Below are positions 25,411-37,772 of a stretch of DNA of 64,000 bases, piece after piece; within the stretch, counting starts at the first letter, position 1, and each line of letters begins with the position of its first letter. The translations under genes were made by a program, and so were the position numbers. The notes beneath the pieces are model-generated. The model did no database searches and was not told the DNA's origin. It worked only from the letters and a program-made list of their open reading frames with translations. Source of the DNA: Rhizobiaceae bacterium (GTDB lineage: Bacteria; Pseudomonadota; Alphaproteobacteria; Rhizobiales; Rhizobiaceae); NCBI GenBank assembly GCA_019635795.1, contig JAHBYV010000003.1, positions 1-64,000 on the forward strand. Reading direction: 5' to 3'.

Positions 25411-26814
25411 TCAAATATGAATGGGCTTGAAGAATGTAGCCAGGGCAGCCTCTCGCACTGCCTCTGACATAGTTGGATGCGCGTGGCATGTGCGGGCAAG
25501 ATCTTCCGAAGACCCACCAAATTCCATGAGGACCGCAGCTTCGTGGATCATTTCGCCAGCGCCGAAACCCAGAATATGCACACCGAGCACACGGTCGGTC
25601 TGTTTGTCGGCCAGAACCTTCACAAAACCATCTGTGTGAAGCATAGCGCGCGCTCGGCCATTGGCCGTGAACGGGAACTTTCCAACCTTGTAGTCCACGC
25701 CTTCGGCCTTGAGCTGCTCTTCAGTCTTGCCTACTGATGCAATTTCCGGGCTGGTGTAAACCACGCCGGGAATGACGTCATAGTTCACATGACCCTTTTG
25801 CCCGGCAATTATTTCAGCGACGGCAATTCCTTCGTCCTCGGCCTTATGGGCCAGCATCGGTCCGGCGATAACGTCACCGACTGCATAAATCCCCGGAACA
25901 TTTGTGCGATAGTGACCATCGGTCTTGATGCGGCCGCGCTCCATCTCGATGCTTTGTTCTTCAAGACCAAGACCATCGGTATAGGGGCGACGACCGGTTG
26001 AGATCAGAACCACATCGGCGTCGAGCGTAACCGCGTCGCCGCCTTTAACCGGCTCGAACGTCACCTTCGCGCCCTTGGATGCCCTTTCAACCGCCGTAAC
26101 CTTCGCGCCAAGCTTGAACTCGAACCCCTGTTTGCCAAGCATACGCTGGAACTGCTTGGATACCTCGCCATCCATTCCGCCAAGAATGGAGTCCAGATAT
26201 TCGACGACAGTTACTTTTGCGCCGAGCCGTGCCCATACCGAGCCCAGCTCAAGCCCGATAACGCCACCACCAACAACGACCAGCTTTTCCGGTGTCTTTT
26301 CAAGAGAAAGCGCGCCCGTTGATGAAACAACGACCCTCTCATCAATATCGACCTGAACGCCGGGAATACCCGCAACATCTGAACCTGTTGCCAGCACGAT
26401 ATTTGCCGTTTCGATTTCCTGGGTCTTTCCGTCTGCATCGGTGACGCCAACGCGGCCTTGTCCAAGCACCTTTCCGATTCCCCGGAAGCTGTCGATCTTG
26501 TTCTTCTTGAACAGGAACGCCACACCACCAACATTGGCACTTACTGTTGTGTCCTTATGCGCCATCATCTTCGGGAGATTGACTTTTGGCTTTCCAACTT
26601 CGATGCCGAGCGCATCGAACGAATGTTCTGCTTCTGCCAGCATTTCAGATGCGTGGAGCAGCGCCTTGGAGGGAATGCAGCCGACATTGAGGCAGGTGCC
26701 GCCAAACGTGTCGCGCTTTTCCACGACAGCTACTTTCAAGCCAAGTTGCGCAGCTTTGATTGCACAAACATAGCCACCCGGTCCCGAACCGATCACAACA
26801 ACATCATAAGCCAT
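25411..26814 (-). CDS. lpdA: Dihydrolipoyl dehydrogenase (E3)
   Basis: FAD enzyme that reoxidises dihydrolipoamide of the 2-oxoglutarate dehydrogenase complex with NAD. It has 467 residues: FAD-binding [17 protein letters not shown], redox-active disulfide [20 protein letters not shown]-binding [15 protein letters not shown], and the C-terminal HAHPTMSE with the catalytic His-Glu pair. It ends the sucA-sucB-lpdA run, consistent with serving as the E3 of that complex. Confidence 0.97.
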   Translation of the reverse strand: MAYDVVVIGSGPGGYVCAIKAAQLGLKVAVVEKRDTFGGTCLNVGCIPSKALLHASEMLAEAEHSFDALGIEVGKPKVNLPKMMAHKDTTVSANVGGVAFLFKKNKIDSFRGIGKVLGQGRVGVTDADGKTQEIETANIVLATGSDVAGIPGVQVDIDERVVVSSTGALSLEKTPEKLVVVGGGVIGLELGSVWARLGAKVTVVEYLDSILGGMDGEVSKQFQRMLGKQGFEFKLGAKVTAVERASKGAKVTFEPVKGGDAVTLDADVVLISTGRRPYTDGLGLEEQSIEMERGRIKTDGHYRTNVPGIYAVGDVIAGPMLAHKAEDEGIAVAEIIAGQKGHVNYDVIPGVVYTSPEIASVGKTEEQLKAEGVDYKVGKFPFTANGRARAMLHTDGFVKVLADKQTDRVLGVHILGFGAGEMIHEAAVLMEFGGSSEDLARTCHAHPTMSEAVREAALATFFKPIHI

Positions 26815-26855
26815 AAATCACCTTCTCAATCGATGCGCAGGCATGTCGGACCGCG

Positions 26856-27356
26856 CTATTCCTGACAACCCTTCAACTCAAATACATCAAAGGGAACTTT
26901 CGTAAATTTTTGCTCGCCGAATGCTCTCGACGCTCGAAGCGCGCCTCCGAGATCAGCGAAAATCAGGTGCTTCGGTGCAGGGACCCCTTCCAGCGGCAAA
27001 AGCCCGACCTTACCCAATTCATCGACCGAATATACGACACCCTGCCACAATGTGCATGCGGCATACTCTTCTCCTGTCACGTCGCCATCCGGGCAATTGT
27101 GCGAGACAATCGCATTGGGACGCGCTTCTTGTTCAGTCCACATCACCTGACCGTCGAGCACAACACCTTGATCCATAACCATGCGAAACGCATTGGTCAC
27201 CACTGCGTTCTCGCCAGCCGGACGAAAATCTATCCCCGCTGCGCCTGTATTGTCTGAGTAAACCGCGAGTTCCATCGGACAGGCGGCGAACACCTGCCCT
27301 GTCATAGCGCAAATGGCCAATGCTGTGAGCGTCAGTTTAGCAAGGCAGCCTCTCAC
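26856..27356 (-). CDS. Hypothetical secreted protein
   Basis: 166 residues with a clear signal peptide (MRGCLAKLTLTALAICAMTG, cleavage near VFA-A) followed by a periplasmic or secreted domain containing about five cysteines (CPMEL, NCPDG, CTLWQ, GCQE), which could form disulfides. I recognise no family. It sits between the MAPEG gene (four bases away) and lpdA, all minus, so it may be transcribed with the odh genes. Confidence 0.75.
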   Translation of the reverse strand: MRGCLAKLTLTALAICAMTGQVFAACPMELAVYSDNTGAAGIDFRPAGENAVVTNAFRMVMDQGVVLDGQVMWTEQEARPNAIVSHNCPDGDVTGEEYAACTLWQGVVYSVDELGKVGLLPLEGVPAPKHLIFADLGGALRASRAFGEQKFTKVPFDVFELKGCQE

Positions 27357-27360
27357 GCGC

Positions 27361-27801
27361 TCACTCCAGCAATCGATAAAGCATAAGCAGCAACCCGAAC
27401 AGCGACACGGACCATATCACCGAGCGCAGATACGGAACGCCAAATGCATAAGCCGGAAGATATGCTACCCGTGCACAAAACCAGATCGCAGCACCAGTTG
27501 CGCCCAGCCCGCCGGACTTTCCGGTGACCTGAAGCGCAAGGGCAAGCGCTACAAATGCGGCATAAGTTTCGAGGAAGTTGCGAAGAGCGCGCGTCAGGCG
27601 CTCTGTCATAGCTGACGTCCGCACCGGTTTATCGCGGGCGCCAGCATTGTAGGAAACACCATTGTCATTCGACAACGACATTGCCTGCGCAAAAATATGC
27701 GCAAGCAGAAGAATAACGCTCCAGGCTAGCCAGGTGATTTCGGCAGACAGAATGCCAGCGTCCAACCAACCCTCCTTGCGCGCAGTAACTCGCGCACCCA
27801 A
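27361..27801 (-). CDS. MAPEG-family membrane protein
   Basis: 146 residues with four hydrophobic helices, typical of the MAPEG family (membrane-associated proteins in eicosanoid and glutathione metabolism). RALRNFLETYAAFVALALAL in the centre and the GAAIWFCARVAYLPAYAFG stretch give the family pattern (N-x-x-E and an R-x-x-Y-like box). The bacterial role is not known. It lies eight bases after sucB in the same direction. Confidence 0.85.
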   Translation of the reverse strand: MGARVTARKEGWLDAGILSAEITWLAWSVILLLAHIFAQAMSLSNDNGVSYNAGARDKPVRTSAMTERLTRALRNFLETYAAFVALALALQVTGKSGGLGATGAAIWFCARVAYLPAYAFGVPYLRSVIWSVSLFGLLLMLYRLLE

Positions 27802-27809
27802 CGGAACGA

Positions 27810-29063
27810 TCAGAGATCGAGAACCAATCGCTCCGGATCTTCAAGGCTCTCCTTGACGCGCACAAGGAACGTCACCGCTTCCTTGCCATCAACAATGCGA
27901 TGGTCGTAGCTGAGAGCCAGATACATCATCGGACGGATCACAATCTGCCCGCCGACAACAACCGGACGGTCCTGAATCTTGTGCATTCCCAGAATGCCTG
28001 ACTGAGGCGCATTCAGGATCGGAGTGGACATGAGCGAGCCATAAACACCACCGTTCGAGATGGTGAACGTGCCGCCCTGCATATCCGCAATCGACAGCTT
28101 GCCATCCCGTGCGGCAATACCAAGCCGGCCAATTTCCTTCTCGATTTCGGCAATCGACATCTGGTCCGCATCGCGCACGACAGGAACCACGAGTCCCTTG
28201 TCCGTACCGACGGCAACGCCGATATGCGCGTAGTTCTTGTAGATAATATCCGTACCGTCGATTTCCGCGTTCACCGCCGGTATTTCCTTCAGCGCGTGCG
28301 TAACCGCCTTGGTGAAGAACCCCATGAAGCCAAGCTTCACGCCGTGTTTCTTCTCAAAGACGTCCTTGTACTTCGAGCGCAGTTCCATAACCGCTTTCAT
28401 GTCCACCTCGTTAAAGGTGGTGAGCATTGCGGCCGTGTTCTGAGCTTCCTTCAGCCGACGCGCGATAGTCTGGCGCAGCTTGGGCATACGGACGCGTTCT
28501 TCACGCACGGAGTCGCTTTCGCTCGAAGGCGCACGAGCAACAGCCGGTGCCTCGGTGGCCTGGGAAGGCGCGCCCTTTGCAATCGCATCCAGCACGTCAC
28601 CCTTGAGAACCTGACCCCGCTTCCCGGAACCCTGGATCTGGGCTGTCGAGATATTGGCCTCGGCGGCAATCTTGGCAGCAGATGGCGCGGCGGGCATTCT
28701 CTGCTCGATCGGGCCTTCGCCTGCAATGTTAGCGGTCTTGGCTTCGGCTTCTTTCATGGAACCGGCACCGGCAGCACCAGAAGCCTGAGCCACGGCGTCG
28801 GCCTTCTTAGGTTCCGCGCCGGCTCCTGCCGCTCCTATTGTTCCGAGCAATGCGCCAAGACCAACGGTCTCGCCTTCTTTCGCGGTGATCTCCGAAAGAG
28901 TGCCGGCGGCAGGGGCCGGAACCTCGACTGTCACCTTATCGGTTTCGAGTTCAACCAGCGGCTCGTCGGCCTTGATTGCCTCGCCGATTTTCTTGAACCA
29001 CTTGCCGACCGTCGCTTCGCTGACGGATTCTCCGAGGGTCGGAACGCGGATTTCGGTTGCCAT
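27810..29063 (-). CDS. sucB: Dihydrolipoyl succinyltransferase (E2 of 2-oxoglutarate dehydrogenase)
   Basis: Core enzyme that transfers the succinyl group to CoA. It has 417 residues: one lipoyl domain at about 1-80 with the lipoylated Lys in [15 protein letters not shown], an Ala/Pro-rich linker, a peripheral-subunit-binding domain ([20 protein letters not shown]), and the catalytic domain ending with [19 protein letters not shown], which holds the catalytic His and Asp. It follows sucA by 35 bases. Confidence 0.97.
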   Translation of the reverse strand: MATEIRVPTLGESVSEATVGKWFKKIGEAIKADEPLVELETDKVTVEVPAPAAGTLSEITAKEGETVGLGALLGTIGAAGAGAEPKKADAVAQASGAAGAGSMKEAEAKTANIAGEGPIEQRMPAAPSAAKIAAEANISTAQIQGSGKRGQVLKGDVLDAIAKGAPSQATEAPAVARAPSSESDSVREERVRMPKLRQTIARRLKEAQNTAAMLTTFNEVDMKAVMELRSKYKDVFEKKHGVKLGFMGFFTKAVTHALKEIPAVNAEIDGTDIIYKNYAHIGVAVGTDKGLVVPVVRDADQMSIAEIEKEIGRLGIAARDGKLSIADMQGGTFTISNGGVYGSLMSTPILNAPQSGILGMHKIQDRPVVVGGQIVIRPMMYLALSYDHRIVDGKEAVTFLVRVKESLEDPERLVLDL

Positions 29064-29098
29064 TGTGGATTTCCTGTCCGTTCGAGATTTCGTTCTGA

Positions 29099-32086
29099 TT
29101 ATTCGCCGAGCGCGTCGTCAAGGAAAGCCTGAAGTTGCGCCAGATGCTTCGACATCAGGCCCGTCGCAGGCGATGCAGCGGCCGGACGACCGGCATATTG
29201 CACACGCTGATGCTTGGCTTCGATGTGTGAAAGCACCCATTCGAGATACGGGTCGATAAACGACCAGGCTCCCATGTTTTTCGGCTCTTCCTGACACCAA
29301 TACATCTGGGCACCGCGGAATCGCGACAACTCGTTGATCAGCGCTTTTGCCGGGAACGGATAAAGCTGTTCCACGCGCAGCAGATAGACATCGTTGATGC
29401 CACGCTTTTCACGCTCTTCATAAAGATCGTAATAGACCTTGCCCGTGCAAAGCACGACGCGGCGGATCTTGGAGTCCTTGACCAGTTTGATCTTCTGATC
29501 CGGCAGCAGTTGCGCATCGTCCCACAGCAGACGGTGGAAAGAGCTTTCACCGGACAGTTCAGCCAAGGTTGAAACTGCCCTCTTGTGGCGCAGCAGCGAC
29601 TTGGGCGTCATAAGGATGAGTGGCTTGCGGAAATCACGCTTCAGCTGGCGCCGCAGAATATGGAAATAATTTGCGGGCGTCGTGCAGTAAGCCACCTGCA
29701 TATTATCCTCCGCGCAAAGCTGGAGGAAACGCTCCAGACGAGCGGAAGAGTGTTCCGGACCCTGGCCCTCATAGCCATGCGGCAGCAAGCATACGAGGCC
29801 GGACATGCGGAGCCACTTGCGCTCGCCTGAGGAAATGAACTGATCGAAAACCACCTGCGCGCCGTTGGCGAAATCGCCGAACTGGGCTTCCCACAGGGTC
29901 AGAGCTTTTGGTTCGGCCAATGAATAGCCGTACTCGAAGCCAAGAACCGCCTCTTCAGAAAGCATCGAGTTGATGACTTCATAGCCGGCCTGAGCAGGCG
30001 AAAGGTTGTTCAGCGGGATGTACCGGTTCTCATCGCGCTGATCGTAAAGCACCGAGTGGCGTTGCGAGAACGTACCGCGCTCCGAATCCTGTCCCGAAAG
30101 GCGGATCGGGTTGCCATCGAGAAGGATTGAACCGAAAGCCAGCGCTTCAGCAGTTGCCCAATCGATTCCCTCACCCGTTTCGATTGCCTGTCGCCGATTG
30201 TCCAGGAAGCGGGCAATTGTTTTATGGACTTCAAAATCCTTCGGAATTTCAGTCAGCTTCTTGCCGATTTCCTTCAACGTCTTGACCGGAACCGCAGTCT
30301 TGCCACGTCGCAATTCGTCTTGCTGGTCGGCCGAACGCAAGCCTGACCAGGCACCATCGAGCCAATCTGCCTTGTTGGGCTTGTAAGCCTGCCCTGCTTC
30401 AAACTCCGTTTCGAGATGAGTGCGCCAATCGGCCTTCATCTTCTCTACTTCATCTTGCGTGACAAGACCTTCGGCGATCAGCTTATCCGCATAGATCTGA
30501 ACGGTCGTCTTGTGATTGCGGATCGTGCGATACATGATCGGCTGGGTGAATGCCGGCTCATCGCCCTCATTGTGGCCAAAGCGGCGGTAGCAGAACATGT
30601 CTACAACTACCGGCTTGTGGAACTTCATGCGGAATTCTGTCGCCACCTTTGCGGCATGGACAACAGCTTCCGGATCATCACCGTTCACGTGGAAAATCGG
30701 CGCTTCAATCATCTTCGCAACATCGCTTGGATAGGGCGAAGACCGTGAGAAGCGTGGATTGGTTGTGAAGCCGATCTGGTTGTTAATGATGAAATGCAGC
30801 GTGCCCGCCACCCGGTGACCGCGCAGCCCGGAAAGGCCGAGGATTTCCGCAATAACGCCTTGACCGGCGAATGCCGCATCGCCGTGCAACAACAGCGGCA
30901 TAACCTTGGCGCGCTCTTCGAGCGGAACAATTTCACCACGCTCACGGCCAACAAGCTGGTCCTGTTTGGCGCGCGCCTTACCCATCACCACAGGATCGAC
31001 GATTTCAAGGTGTGAAGGGTTTGCAGTCAGCGACAAGTGCACCTTGTTCCCATCAAACTCACGGTCTGACGACGCGCCAAGGTGATACTTCACATCACCC
31101 GAGCCTTCGACATCGTCGGGGGCGAACGAACCGCCTTTGAATTCATGGAAAATCGCGCGATGCGGCTTGGCCATGACCTGAGACAACACGTTCAATCGTC
31201 CACGATGGGCCATGCCCAGCACGATTTCTTTCAGGCCGAGTGCACCACCTCGCTTCACGATCTGCTCAAGCGCCGGGATCAGGGACTCGCCGCCATCAAG
31301 GCCGAAGCGCTTCGTGCCCTTGTATTTTACATCGATGAACTGTTCGAAGCCTTCCGCCTCTATCAGCTTCTGCAAGATTGCTTTCTTGCCCTCAGCCGTG
31401 AACCGAATTTCCTTATCAGCGCCTTCAATGCGCTCTTGAATCCAGGCCTTCTCCGCAGGATCGGAAATGTGCATGAACTCAACACCCAGCGTAGAGCAAT
31501 AGGTGCGGTTCAGGATTTCCAGCATTTCGGGAATGGTCGCGTATTCCAGCCCCAGAACATTGTCGATAAAGATGCGACGGTTGTAGTCCGCCTCCGTGAA
31601 GCCGTAGGAAAGCGGCGAAAGTTCATCATAATCTTCAATGGGCTGTGCAATTCCCAAAGGATCAAGCTGGGCGTGCAAGTGACCGCGCATGCGATATGCA
31701 CGGATCATCATGATCGCTCGAACAGAGTCGCGCGTCGCTTGCAAAACGTCCGTGTCTGAAACCGCAGCGCCATTGGCCGCGCTCTTTTCGCGAACCTTCT
31801 TTTCGATATGCTTTTCGACCAGACCCCAATTGCCATCCAGCGCGGAAACGAGCTCACCATTGGCCTGGATAGGCCAGTTTGACTTTGCCCAGGATGCGCC
31901 GGCCGCGCTTTTCTTTACATCTGCCGGATTGTCCTGAAGGCTCGCGAAGAACTCGCGCCATTCTGGGTCCACCGATGCAGGATCTTCTTCATAGGCAGCA
32001 TGCAATGCTTCGATATAGTCAGCATTCCCGCCATAAAGGAATGACGTGATGGAAAGCCGCTCGTTGGCCTGATCGTTACGTGCCAT
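29099..32086 (-). CDS. sucA: 2-oxoglutarate dehydrogenase E1 component
   Basis: Thiamine-diphosphate enzyme that decarboxylates 2-oxoglutarate and feeds succinyl groups to SucB. It has 995 residues, as in related alphaproteobacteria. The N-terminal [20 protein letters not shown] matches the SucB-binding segment. [22 protein letters not shown] and [19 protein letters not shown] contain the ThDP and Mg ligands. The C-terminal half carries [15 protein letters not shown]. Part of the sucC-sucD-sucA-sucB-lpdA set. Confidence 0.98.
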   Translation of the reverse strand: MARNDQANERLSITSFLYGGNADYIEALHAAYEEDPASVDPEWREFFASLQDNPADVKKSAAGASWAKSNWPIQANGELVSALDGNWGLVEKHIEKKVREKSAANGAAVSDTDVLQATRDSVRAIMMIRAYRMRGHLHAQLDPLGIAQPIEDYDELSPLSYGFTEADYNRRIFIDNVLGLEYATIPEMLEILNRTYCSTLGVEFMHISDPAEKAWIQERIEGADKEIRFTAEGKKAILQKLIEAEGFEQFIDVKYKGTKRFGLDGGESLIPALEQIVKRGGALGLKEIVLGMAHRGRLNVLSQVMAKPHRAIFHEFKGGSFAPDDVEGSGDVKYHLGASSDREFDGNKVHLSLTANPSHLEIVDPVVMGKARAKQDQLVGRERGEIVPLEERAKVMPLLLHGDAAFAGQGVIAEILGLSGLRGHRVAGTLHFIINNQIGFTTNPRFSRSSPYPSDVAKMIEAPIFHVNGDDPEAVVHAAKVATEFRMKFHKPVVVDMFCYRRFGHNEGDEPAFTQPIMYRTIRNHKTTVQIYADKLIAEGLVTQDEVEKMKADWRTHLETEFEAGQAYKPNKADWLDGAWSGLRSADQQDELRRGKTAVPVKTLKEIGKKLTEIPKDFEVHKTIARFLDNRRQAIETGEGIDWATAEALAFGSILLDGNPIRLSGQDSERGTFSQRHSVLYDQRDENRYIPLNNLSPAQAGYEVINSMLSEEAVLGFEYGYSLAEPKALTLWEAQFGDFANGAQVVFDQFISSGERKWLRMSGLVCLLPHGYEGQGPEHSSARLERFLQLCAEDNMQVAYCTTPANYFHILRRQLKRDFRKPLILMTPKSLLRHKRAVSTLAELSGESSFHRLLWDDAQLLPDQKIKLVKDSKIRRVVLCTGKVYYDLYEEREKRGINDVYLLRVEQLYPFPAKALINELSRFRGAQMYWCQEEPKNMGAWSFIDPYLEWVLSHIEAKHQRVQYAGRPAAASPATGLMSKHLAQLQAFLDDALGE

Positions 32087-32122
32087 CTTCCCTAACGGAG
32101 CTAACCCCGTCTCCTCAATCTT

Positions 32123-32193
32123 GCGCCCGCAGCAATGCTACGGGCGCTAATCCTTACAGGCCGTTTACGGCCAATTTTGTCCGCTTTGCGGAC
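32123..32193 (-). promoter_or_regulatory. Three consecutive hairpins between sucD and sucA
   Basis: Perfect stems GTCCGC/GCGGAC (32179-32193), GGCCGT/ACGGCC (32159-32172) and GCGCCCG/CGGGCGC (32123-32147) follow each other between the sucD stop and the sucA start. None has a strong U-tract. They may protect or process the mRNA, or partly terminate it, and so set sucCD and sucAB levels apart. Confidence 0.45.
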
Positions 32194-32199
32194 GGCTCC

Positions 32200-33102
32200 T
32201 CAACCCTTGATCGCCTCGACAAGTGTCGTGCCAAGACGGGCTGGCGATGGAGAAACACGGATTCCAGCAGCTTCCATCGCAGCAATCTTGTCTTCAGCGC
32301 CACCCTTGCCGCCGGAGATAACAGCGCCTGCGTGACCCATGGTGCGTCCGGGAGGGGCCGTACGGCCTGCGATGAAACCCGCCATTGGCTTCTTGCGACC
32401 ACGCTTGGCTTCATCGCGCAGAAACTGGGCTGCATCTTCTTCCGCCGAACCGCCGATTTCACCAATCATGATGATCGACTGAGTTTCGTCATCTGCCAGG
32501 AACATCTCCAGCACATCAATGAACTCTGTACCCTTAACCGGGTCGCCGCCAATGCCAACGGCAGTAGATTGGCCAAGCCCGACATTGGTCGTCTGGAACA
32601 CCGCTTCATAGGTAAGCGTTCCCGAGCGCGATACAACGCCCACGGAGCCTTTGCGGAAAATGTTGCCCGGCATGATGCCGATCTTGCACTCATCCGGCGT
32701 CATAATGCCCGGGCAGTTCGGTCCAAGAAGGCGAGATTTCGACCGGTCAAGGCGTGCTTTCACCTTCACCATGTCCATCACCGGAATGCCTTCGGTGATG
32801 CAGACAATGAACGGAATTTCAGCCTCGATTGCTTCAATGATTGCAGCGCCTGCACCTGCTGGCGGAACGTAGATAACCGAGGCATTTGCCCCGGTCGCAT
32901 CCCGCGCTTCGGCAACGCTGGCATAGATCGGCAGGGTTTCACCCTTCGATCCGGTCCATTTCTCTCCACCCTTGCTTGGATGTACGCCCGCAACCATCTG
33001 CGTTCCGTGATAGGCAAGCGCCTGCTCGGTGTGGAACGTGCCGGTCTTGCCAGTGAGACCCTGCACGATAATCTTGGTATTCTTATCGACGAGAATTGAC
33101 AT
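32200..33102 (-). CDS. sucD: Succinyl-CoA synthetase alpha subunit
   Basis: Substrate-level phosphorylation step of the TCA cycle. It has 300 residues: the CoA-binding Rossmann domain with [37 protein letters not shown], and the phosphorylated His in [15 protein letters not shown]. It is paired with sucC upstream (84-base gap). Confidence 0.98.
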   Translation of the reverse strand: MSILVDKNTKIIVQGLTGKTGTFHTEQALAYHGTQMVAGVHPSKGGEKWTGSKGETLPIYASVAEARDATGANASVIYVPPAGAGAAIIEAIEAEIPFIVCITEGIPVMDMVKVKARLDRSKSRLLGPNCPGIMTPDECKIGIMPGNIFRKGSVGVVSRSGTLTYEAVFQTTNVGLGQSTAVGIGGDPVKGTEFIDVLEMFLADDETQSIIMIGEIGGSAEEDAAQFLRDEAKRGRKKPMAGFIAGRTAPPGRTMGHAGAVISGGKGGAEDKIAAMEAAGIRVSPSPARLGTTLVEAIKG

Positions 33103-33186
33103 ATCGAACGGGACCCCCGTCAGTTTTCTTTAAACGGATCGGCGCGCGGTAGCCCGCAGCGCCGGTTGCTAAACTCAGAACGCCGC

Positions 33187-34380
33187 TCAGCCCTTTACGG
33201 CCGCGACGATCTTCTTCGCTGCATCATCCAGATCGTCAGCCGGCGTAACGTTCAGGCCCGACTCGCGCAGGATTTTCTTGCCTAGATCGACATTTGTACC
33301 TTCAAGGCGAACGACCAGCGGAACCTTCAGACCGACTTCCTTCACAGCAGCAACGACGCCTTCAGCGATGACATCGCACTTCATGATCCCGCCGAAAATA
33401 TTGACGAGAATACCTTCGACAGCCGGGTCGGCGGTAATGATCTTGAACGCCGCGGTGACCTTCTCCTTTGTAGCGCCACCACCAACGTCAAGAAAGTTTG
33501 CAGGCTCCGCACCATAGAGCTTGATAATGTCCATGGTGGCCATCGCCAGACCGGCGCCGTTCACCATGCAGCCAATATTCCCGTCGAGCGCGACATAGGC
33601 GAGGTCATACTTGGAAGCCTCGATTTCCTTTTCGTCCTCTTCGGTCGTGTCGCGAAGCTCCACCACATCAGGATGGCGGAACAGGGCATTGTTGTCGAAC
33701 GAAACCTTGGCATCCAGAAGACGCAGGCGTCCATTCGTCATCACGATCAGCGGGTTAACTTCGAGCAGGCTCATGTCCTTTTCGACGAAGGCCTTATAAA
33801 GCGCGGGGAAAACGGTCTCGCCGTCCTTCGCCGCATCTCCGGTCAACTTAAGCGCCTCATTGAGCGCGCGAACATCCGCGTCGGTCACGCCTTTTTCAGG
33901 GTCGATTGCGACGGTGATGATCTTCTCTGGCGTGTCATGCGCAACGGTCTCGATGTCCATGCCGCCTTCCGTCGAAACCACGAATGCCACGCGGCCAACA
34001 GAGCGATCGACCAGGATCGACAGATAAAGCTCACGGTCAATATCCGCGCCATCTTCGATGTAAAGGCGGTTGACCTGCTTGCCAGCCGGTCCCGTCTGCT
34101 TGGTGACCAATGTGTTGCCAAACATCTCTTTGACGTTGGCAACAACTTCCTCGACGGACTTGGACAGACGCACGCCGCCCTTTGCTTCGGCACCAAGCTC
34201 CTTGAACTTGCCCTTACCGCGGCCGCCGGCGTGTATCTGGCTCTTGACCACATAAAGCGGTCCGGGAAGCGCCTTTGCCGCAGCTTCGCCCTCACCTGCG
34301 TTGAGCACCGGCACGCCCTGCGCGACCGGTAACCCAAAGCTCTTGAGAAGCTGCTTGGCCTGATATTCGTGGATGTTCAT
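33187..34380 (-). CDS. sucC: Succinyl-CoA synthetase beta subunit
   Basis: ADP-forming beta subunit with an ATP-grasp fold, 397 residues. The N-terminal [36 protein letters not shown] (nucleotide binding), [13 protein letters not shown] and FVDVGG-type box (here [13 protein letters not shown]) are all present, as is [13 protein letters not shown]. It lies 31 bases after mdh. Confidence 0.98.
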   Translation of the reverse strand: MNIHEYQAKQLLKSFGLPVAQGVPVLNAGEGEAAAKALPGPLYVVKSQIHAGGRGKGKFKELGAEAKGGVRLSKSVEEVVANVKEMFGNTLVTKQTGPAGKQVNRLYIEDGADIDRELYLSILVDRSVGRVAFVVSTEGGMDIETVAHDTPEKIITVAIDPEKGVTDADVRALNEALKLTGDAAKDGETVFPALYKAFVEKDMSLLEVNPLIVMTNGRLRLLDAKVSFDNNALFRHPDVVELRDTTEEDEKEIEASKYDLAYVALDGNIGCMVNGAGLAMATMDIIKLYGAEPANFLDVGGGATKEKVTAAFKIITADPAVEGILVNIFGGIMKCDVIAEGVVAAVKEVGLKVPLVVRLEGTNVDLGKKILRESGLNVTPADDLDDAAKKIVAAVKG

Positions 34381-34411
34381 TGCTTGGCTCCCGAATTGCT
34401 GGCTTCGGCTG

Positions 34412-35428
<1,017 letters not shown>

Positions 35429-35628
35429 TTAGGAAAAATGCAGGCCTACCCTGCGCCGAAATTCGGGCACTGCCATAGACTCGCTCCAGCAAAAATTCAA
35501 ACAATTATTTTGAGCCCAATATTTTCAATCGTTTAGATTGATTTTGATTTACGTAAACGTCAATAAATTGCATAAAATCCAAGCACAATCTGACTCTGCC
35601 CGCCGCTGAATCAAGCCCGACATCGCCA

Positions 35629-36816
35629 TCATGATACGGCTGCAGCGAGATTATTGACTCTTTGCTCATATGCTTCAAGCCATTCCCTGCTCTGCATTTC
35701 GATAAGCCGGGATACAGTTCGATCAAACTCGAATGCTTCTGTAGTTCCTGCCCGTCCGGCATAAAGCTTATCGGGCGAGACCTCGGCGCTAAGAACAAGC
35801 CGCGCCTTGCGGTCATAAAGCGTATCAATCAGCAGTATGAACCGCTTTGTCGCGTTGCGCAAAGTGGGGTCGAGCAGGGGAACATTGTCCACGAATATCG
35901 TGTCATATTGATCGGTGATCGCCATATATTCCCGCGCTGCCAGCGGCTTTTCGCAAAGGTCTGCAAAGCTGAAGCGCGCGGACCGACCTGCGGCGACGGG
36001 AATTTCAATCTTGCGGGTTTTGACAGTGATGCTGGTTGGCGAGCATGCGGCCCCACCGGTTAGAGCACTCCACATATCGTCCATCTGTCTGGCGGATTTT
36101 TCGTTCAGCGGTGTCAGGTAGACAGACCGTCTATCCAGCTTCTCCATCCGGTAATCCGTCGGCCCGTCCAGAGTCATGACTTCAGCATTGGCGACTAATG
36201 TCTCGATGAAAGGCAGGAACAGGCCGCGATTCAATCCATCGCGGTAAAGGTCTTTAGGCGCGACATTGGAAGTAGCCACAAGCACGACGCCTTCCGCAAA
36301 CAGGGCCGAGAAAAGCCGCGACAAGATCATTGCATCCGCAATATCCGTCACCGTGAATTCGTCGAAGCAAAGAACCCATGCTTGCTCGGCCAGCGCTTTG
36401 GCAACTGGCGGGATGGGATCATCTTCCTTGACAGTACCTTCCTTGCGCGCTTGCCGGTGACGGGCAATGCGGTCATGCACATCGCTCATGAAATCATTGA
36501 AATGCGCCCGACGCTTGCGTCGCACAGGCAGCAATTCATAGAACACATCCATGAGCATTGTTTTGCCACGGCCAACGCTACCGTAGATATAAAGTCCCTT
36601 CACCGATTGTTTCGTCTCGCGCCTTCGCGCGAAAAGCCACCCCAGAGCGCTGGATTTTGTGGCAAGACGGCGCGCGAAAATTTGCTCAATCAGACGGTCA
36701 AGCGCTCGTACCACGCGCTCTTGCTCGGGATCGCGCGAGACGGCCCCGGTATCTATGAGATGGTTATATTTTTGCGTAACCGTCGGATGGGGCTGCAGCC
36801 CGTCGCGCAAATGCAT
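35629..36816 (-). CDS. zapE: Cell division protein ZapE (AFG1-like ATPase)
   Basis: AAA-type ATPase of 395 residues of the AFG1/LACE1 family; in Escherichia coli ZapE binds FtsZ and is needed for division under some stresses. Walker A is YGSVGRGKTMLMDVFYEL and Walker B is VLCFDEFTVTDIADAMIL. It lies between mdh and the omp19-like gene, an order I remember from Brucella. Confidence 0.93.
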   Translation of the reverse strand: MHLRDGLQPHPTVTQKYNHLIDTGAVSRDPEQERVVRALDRLIEQIFARRLATKSSALGWLFARRRETKQSVKGLYIYGSVGRGKTMLMDVFYELLPVRRKRRAHFNDFMSDVHDRIARHRQARKEGTVKEDDPIPPVAKALAEQAWVLCFDEFTVTDIADAMILSRLFSALFAEGVVLVATSNVAPKDLYRDGLNRGLFLPFIETLVANAEVMTLDGPTDYRMEKLDRRSVYLTPLNEKSARQMDDMWSALTGGAACSPTSITVKTRKIEIPVAAGRSARFSFADLCEKPLAAREYMAITDQYDTIFVDNVPLLDPTLRNATKRFILLIDTLYDRKARLVLSAEVSPDKLYAGRAGTTEAFEFDRTVSRLIEMQSREWLEAYEQRVNNLAAAVS

Positions 36817-36835
36817 CAGGCCGCGCCTCGTTTCC

Positions 36836-37360
36836 TCAGCGGCTCAGAGAAACAGATTGGCCGCTCGACGTTTGTCCGTCGAAGCGATTCGCTCCGCTTG
36901 CATAAACGGACGCAATCTGATTGCCGCCCTCATCAAACATCACGACCTGCTTGCCCTGAACATCCCAACTGCGCATTCGCTGCATATCGCCGGTGCAGCC
37001 GCGCGAGCCGCCACGGGAAGCATTTCCGAACTTGGTCAGGGAGAGGAAAACCTGACAGCTTGAACCACCGACGCTGGTGTTCCATGAGCCGAGCATACTG
37101 TTCTTCGTCACGTCCGGCGCATTGGCGGGCGGAGTTGCCGGGCCGGGGGTAACAGCAGCGACTTGCGGATTTTGCGGCGCTTCAGGAAAGCCACCCGGCG
37201 CGGCAGGCGGCGGCAACTGGCCACTGGTAACTGTGCCCGATGGCGCTGCTGGCAATGGCTCGGGCTGGCCGCCCATTGAACTCATGCGCGAGCTTTGACA
37301 CCCGGCAAGTGCTGTTGAACCCAGCACGACTGCAATTATTGCCGATTTTGCGAACGTCAT
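36836..37360 (-). CDS. omp19: Omp19-like outer-membrane lipoprotein, protease-inhibitor fold
   Basis: Lipoprotein of 174 residues from the ATG at 37360. The signal ends in the lipobox STALAGC (Cys about 20), followed by QSSRMSSM, much like the QSSRLGNL of Brucella Omp19. A Pro/Ala-rich linker leads to an Inh/AprI-type barrel domain with GSWNTSVGGSSCQVFL and the ending RFDGQTSSGQSVSLSR, nearly the Brucella ending. Brucella Omp19 is a surface lipoprotein reported to inhibit proteases. The linker differs strongly from Brucella, pointing to another genus. The frame extends 15 codons upstream; the lipobox distance supports 37360. Confidence 0.85.
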   Translation of the reverse strand: MTFAKSAIIAVVLGSTALAGCQSSRMSSMGGQPEPLPAAPSGTVTSGQLPPPAAPGGFPEAPQNPQVAAVTPGPATPPANAPDVTKNSMLGSWNTSVGGSSCQVFLSLTKFGNASRGGSRGCTGDMQRMRSWDVQGKQVVMFDEGGNQIASVYASGANRFDGQTSSGQSVSLSR

Positions 37361-37543
37361 ATCAAAACCTCCGACCCACGCCATTTTTATGGAACGACGC
37401 TCCAAAACGAAGAAAGCTCCGTGTTTTCAACTGTCCATGGTTAAGAAAGCATTTTCAGGGCAGAACTGTTGCAAAAATATCTCGCAAAGGAACCGGGCCC
37501 GCTCCACTGCGTTTCCTTCAAAAGCAGGTGTGGAGTGCCGGTC

Positions 37544-37705
37544 ATGCTAAAATGGATTCTGATACTGCTGATCGTAGCGGCGGTGGCCAGCTTGCTTGGT
37601 TTCAATTCGCTTGCAGGCGCTGCGGCAACAGGTGCGCGCATATTGATCGGTATTGTTTTGGTGCTTTTTCTGCTTGTTCTTTTTGGACTCGTGGCAGTTG
37701 CGTAA
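37544..37705 (+). CDS. DUF1328-type small membrane protein
   Basis: 53 residues, almost entirely hydrophobic with two helices (MLKWILILLIVAAVASLLGF and ARILIGIVLVLFLLVLFGL), the standard form of the DUF1328/YtjA family of tiny membrane proteins of unknown role, often stress-associated. A weak GGAG lies upstream. dapF follows after 67 bases. Confidence 0.8.
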   Translation: MLKWILILLIVAAVASLLGFNSLAGAAATGARILIGIVLVLFLLVLFGLVAVA

Positions 37706-37772
37706 GCGAACACTGGAAATTGCTCGATAATTCCGCCATATAGCCGAAAACCAATCAGGACTTTCGAGCGTA

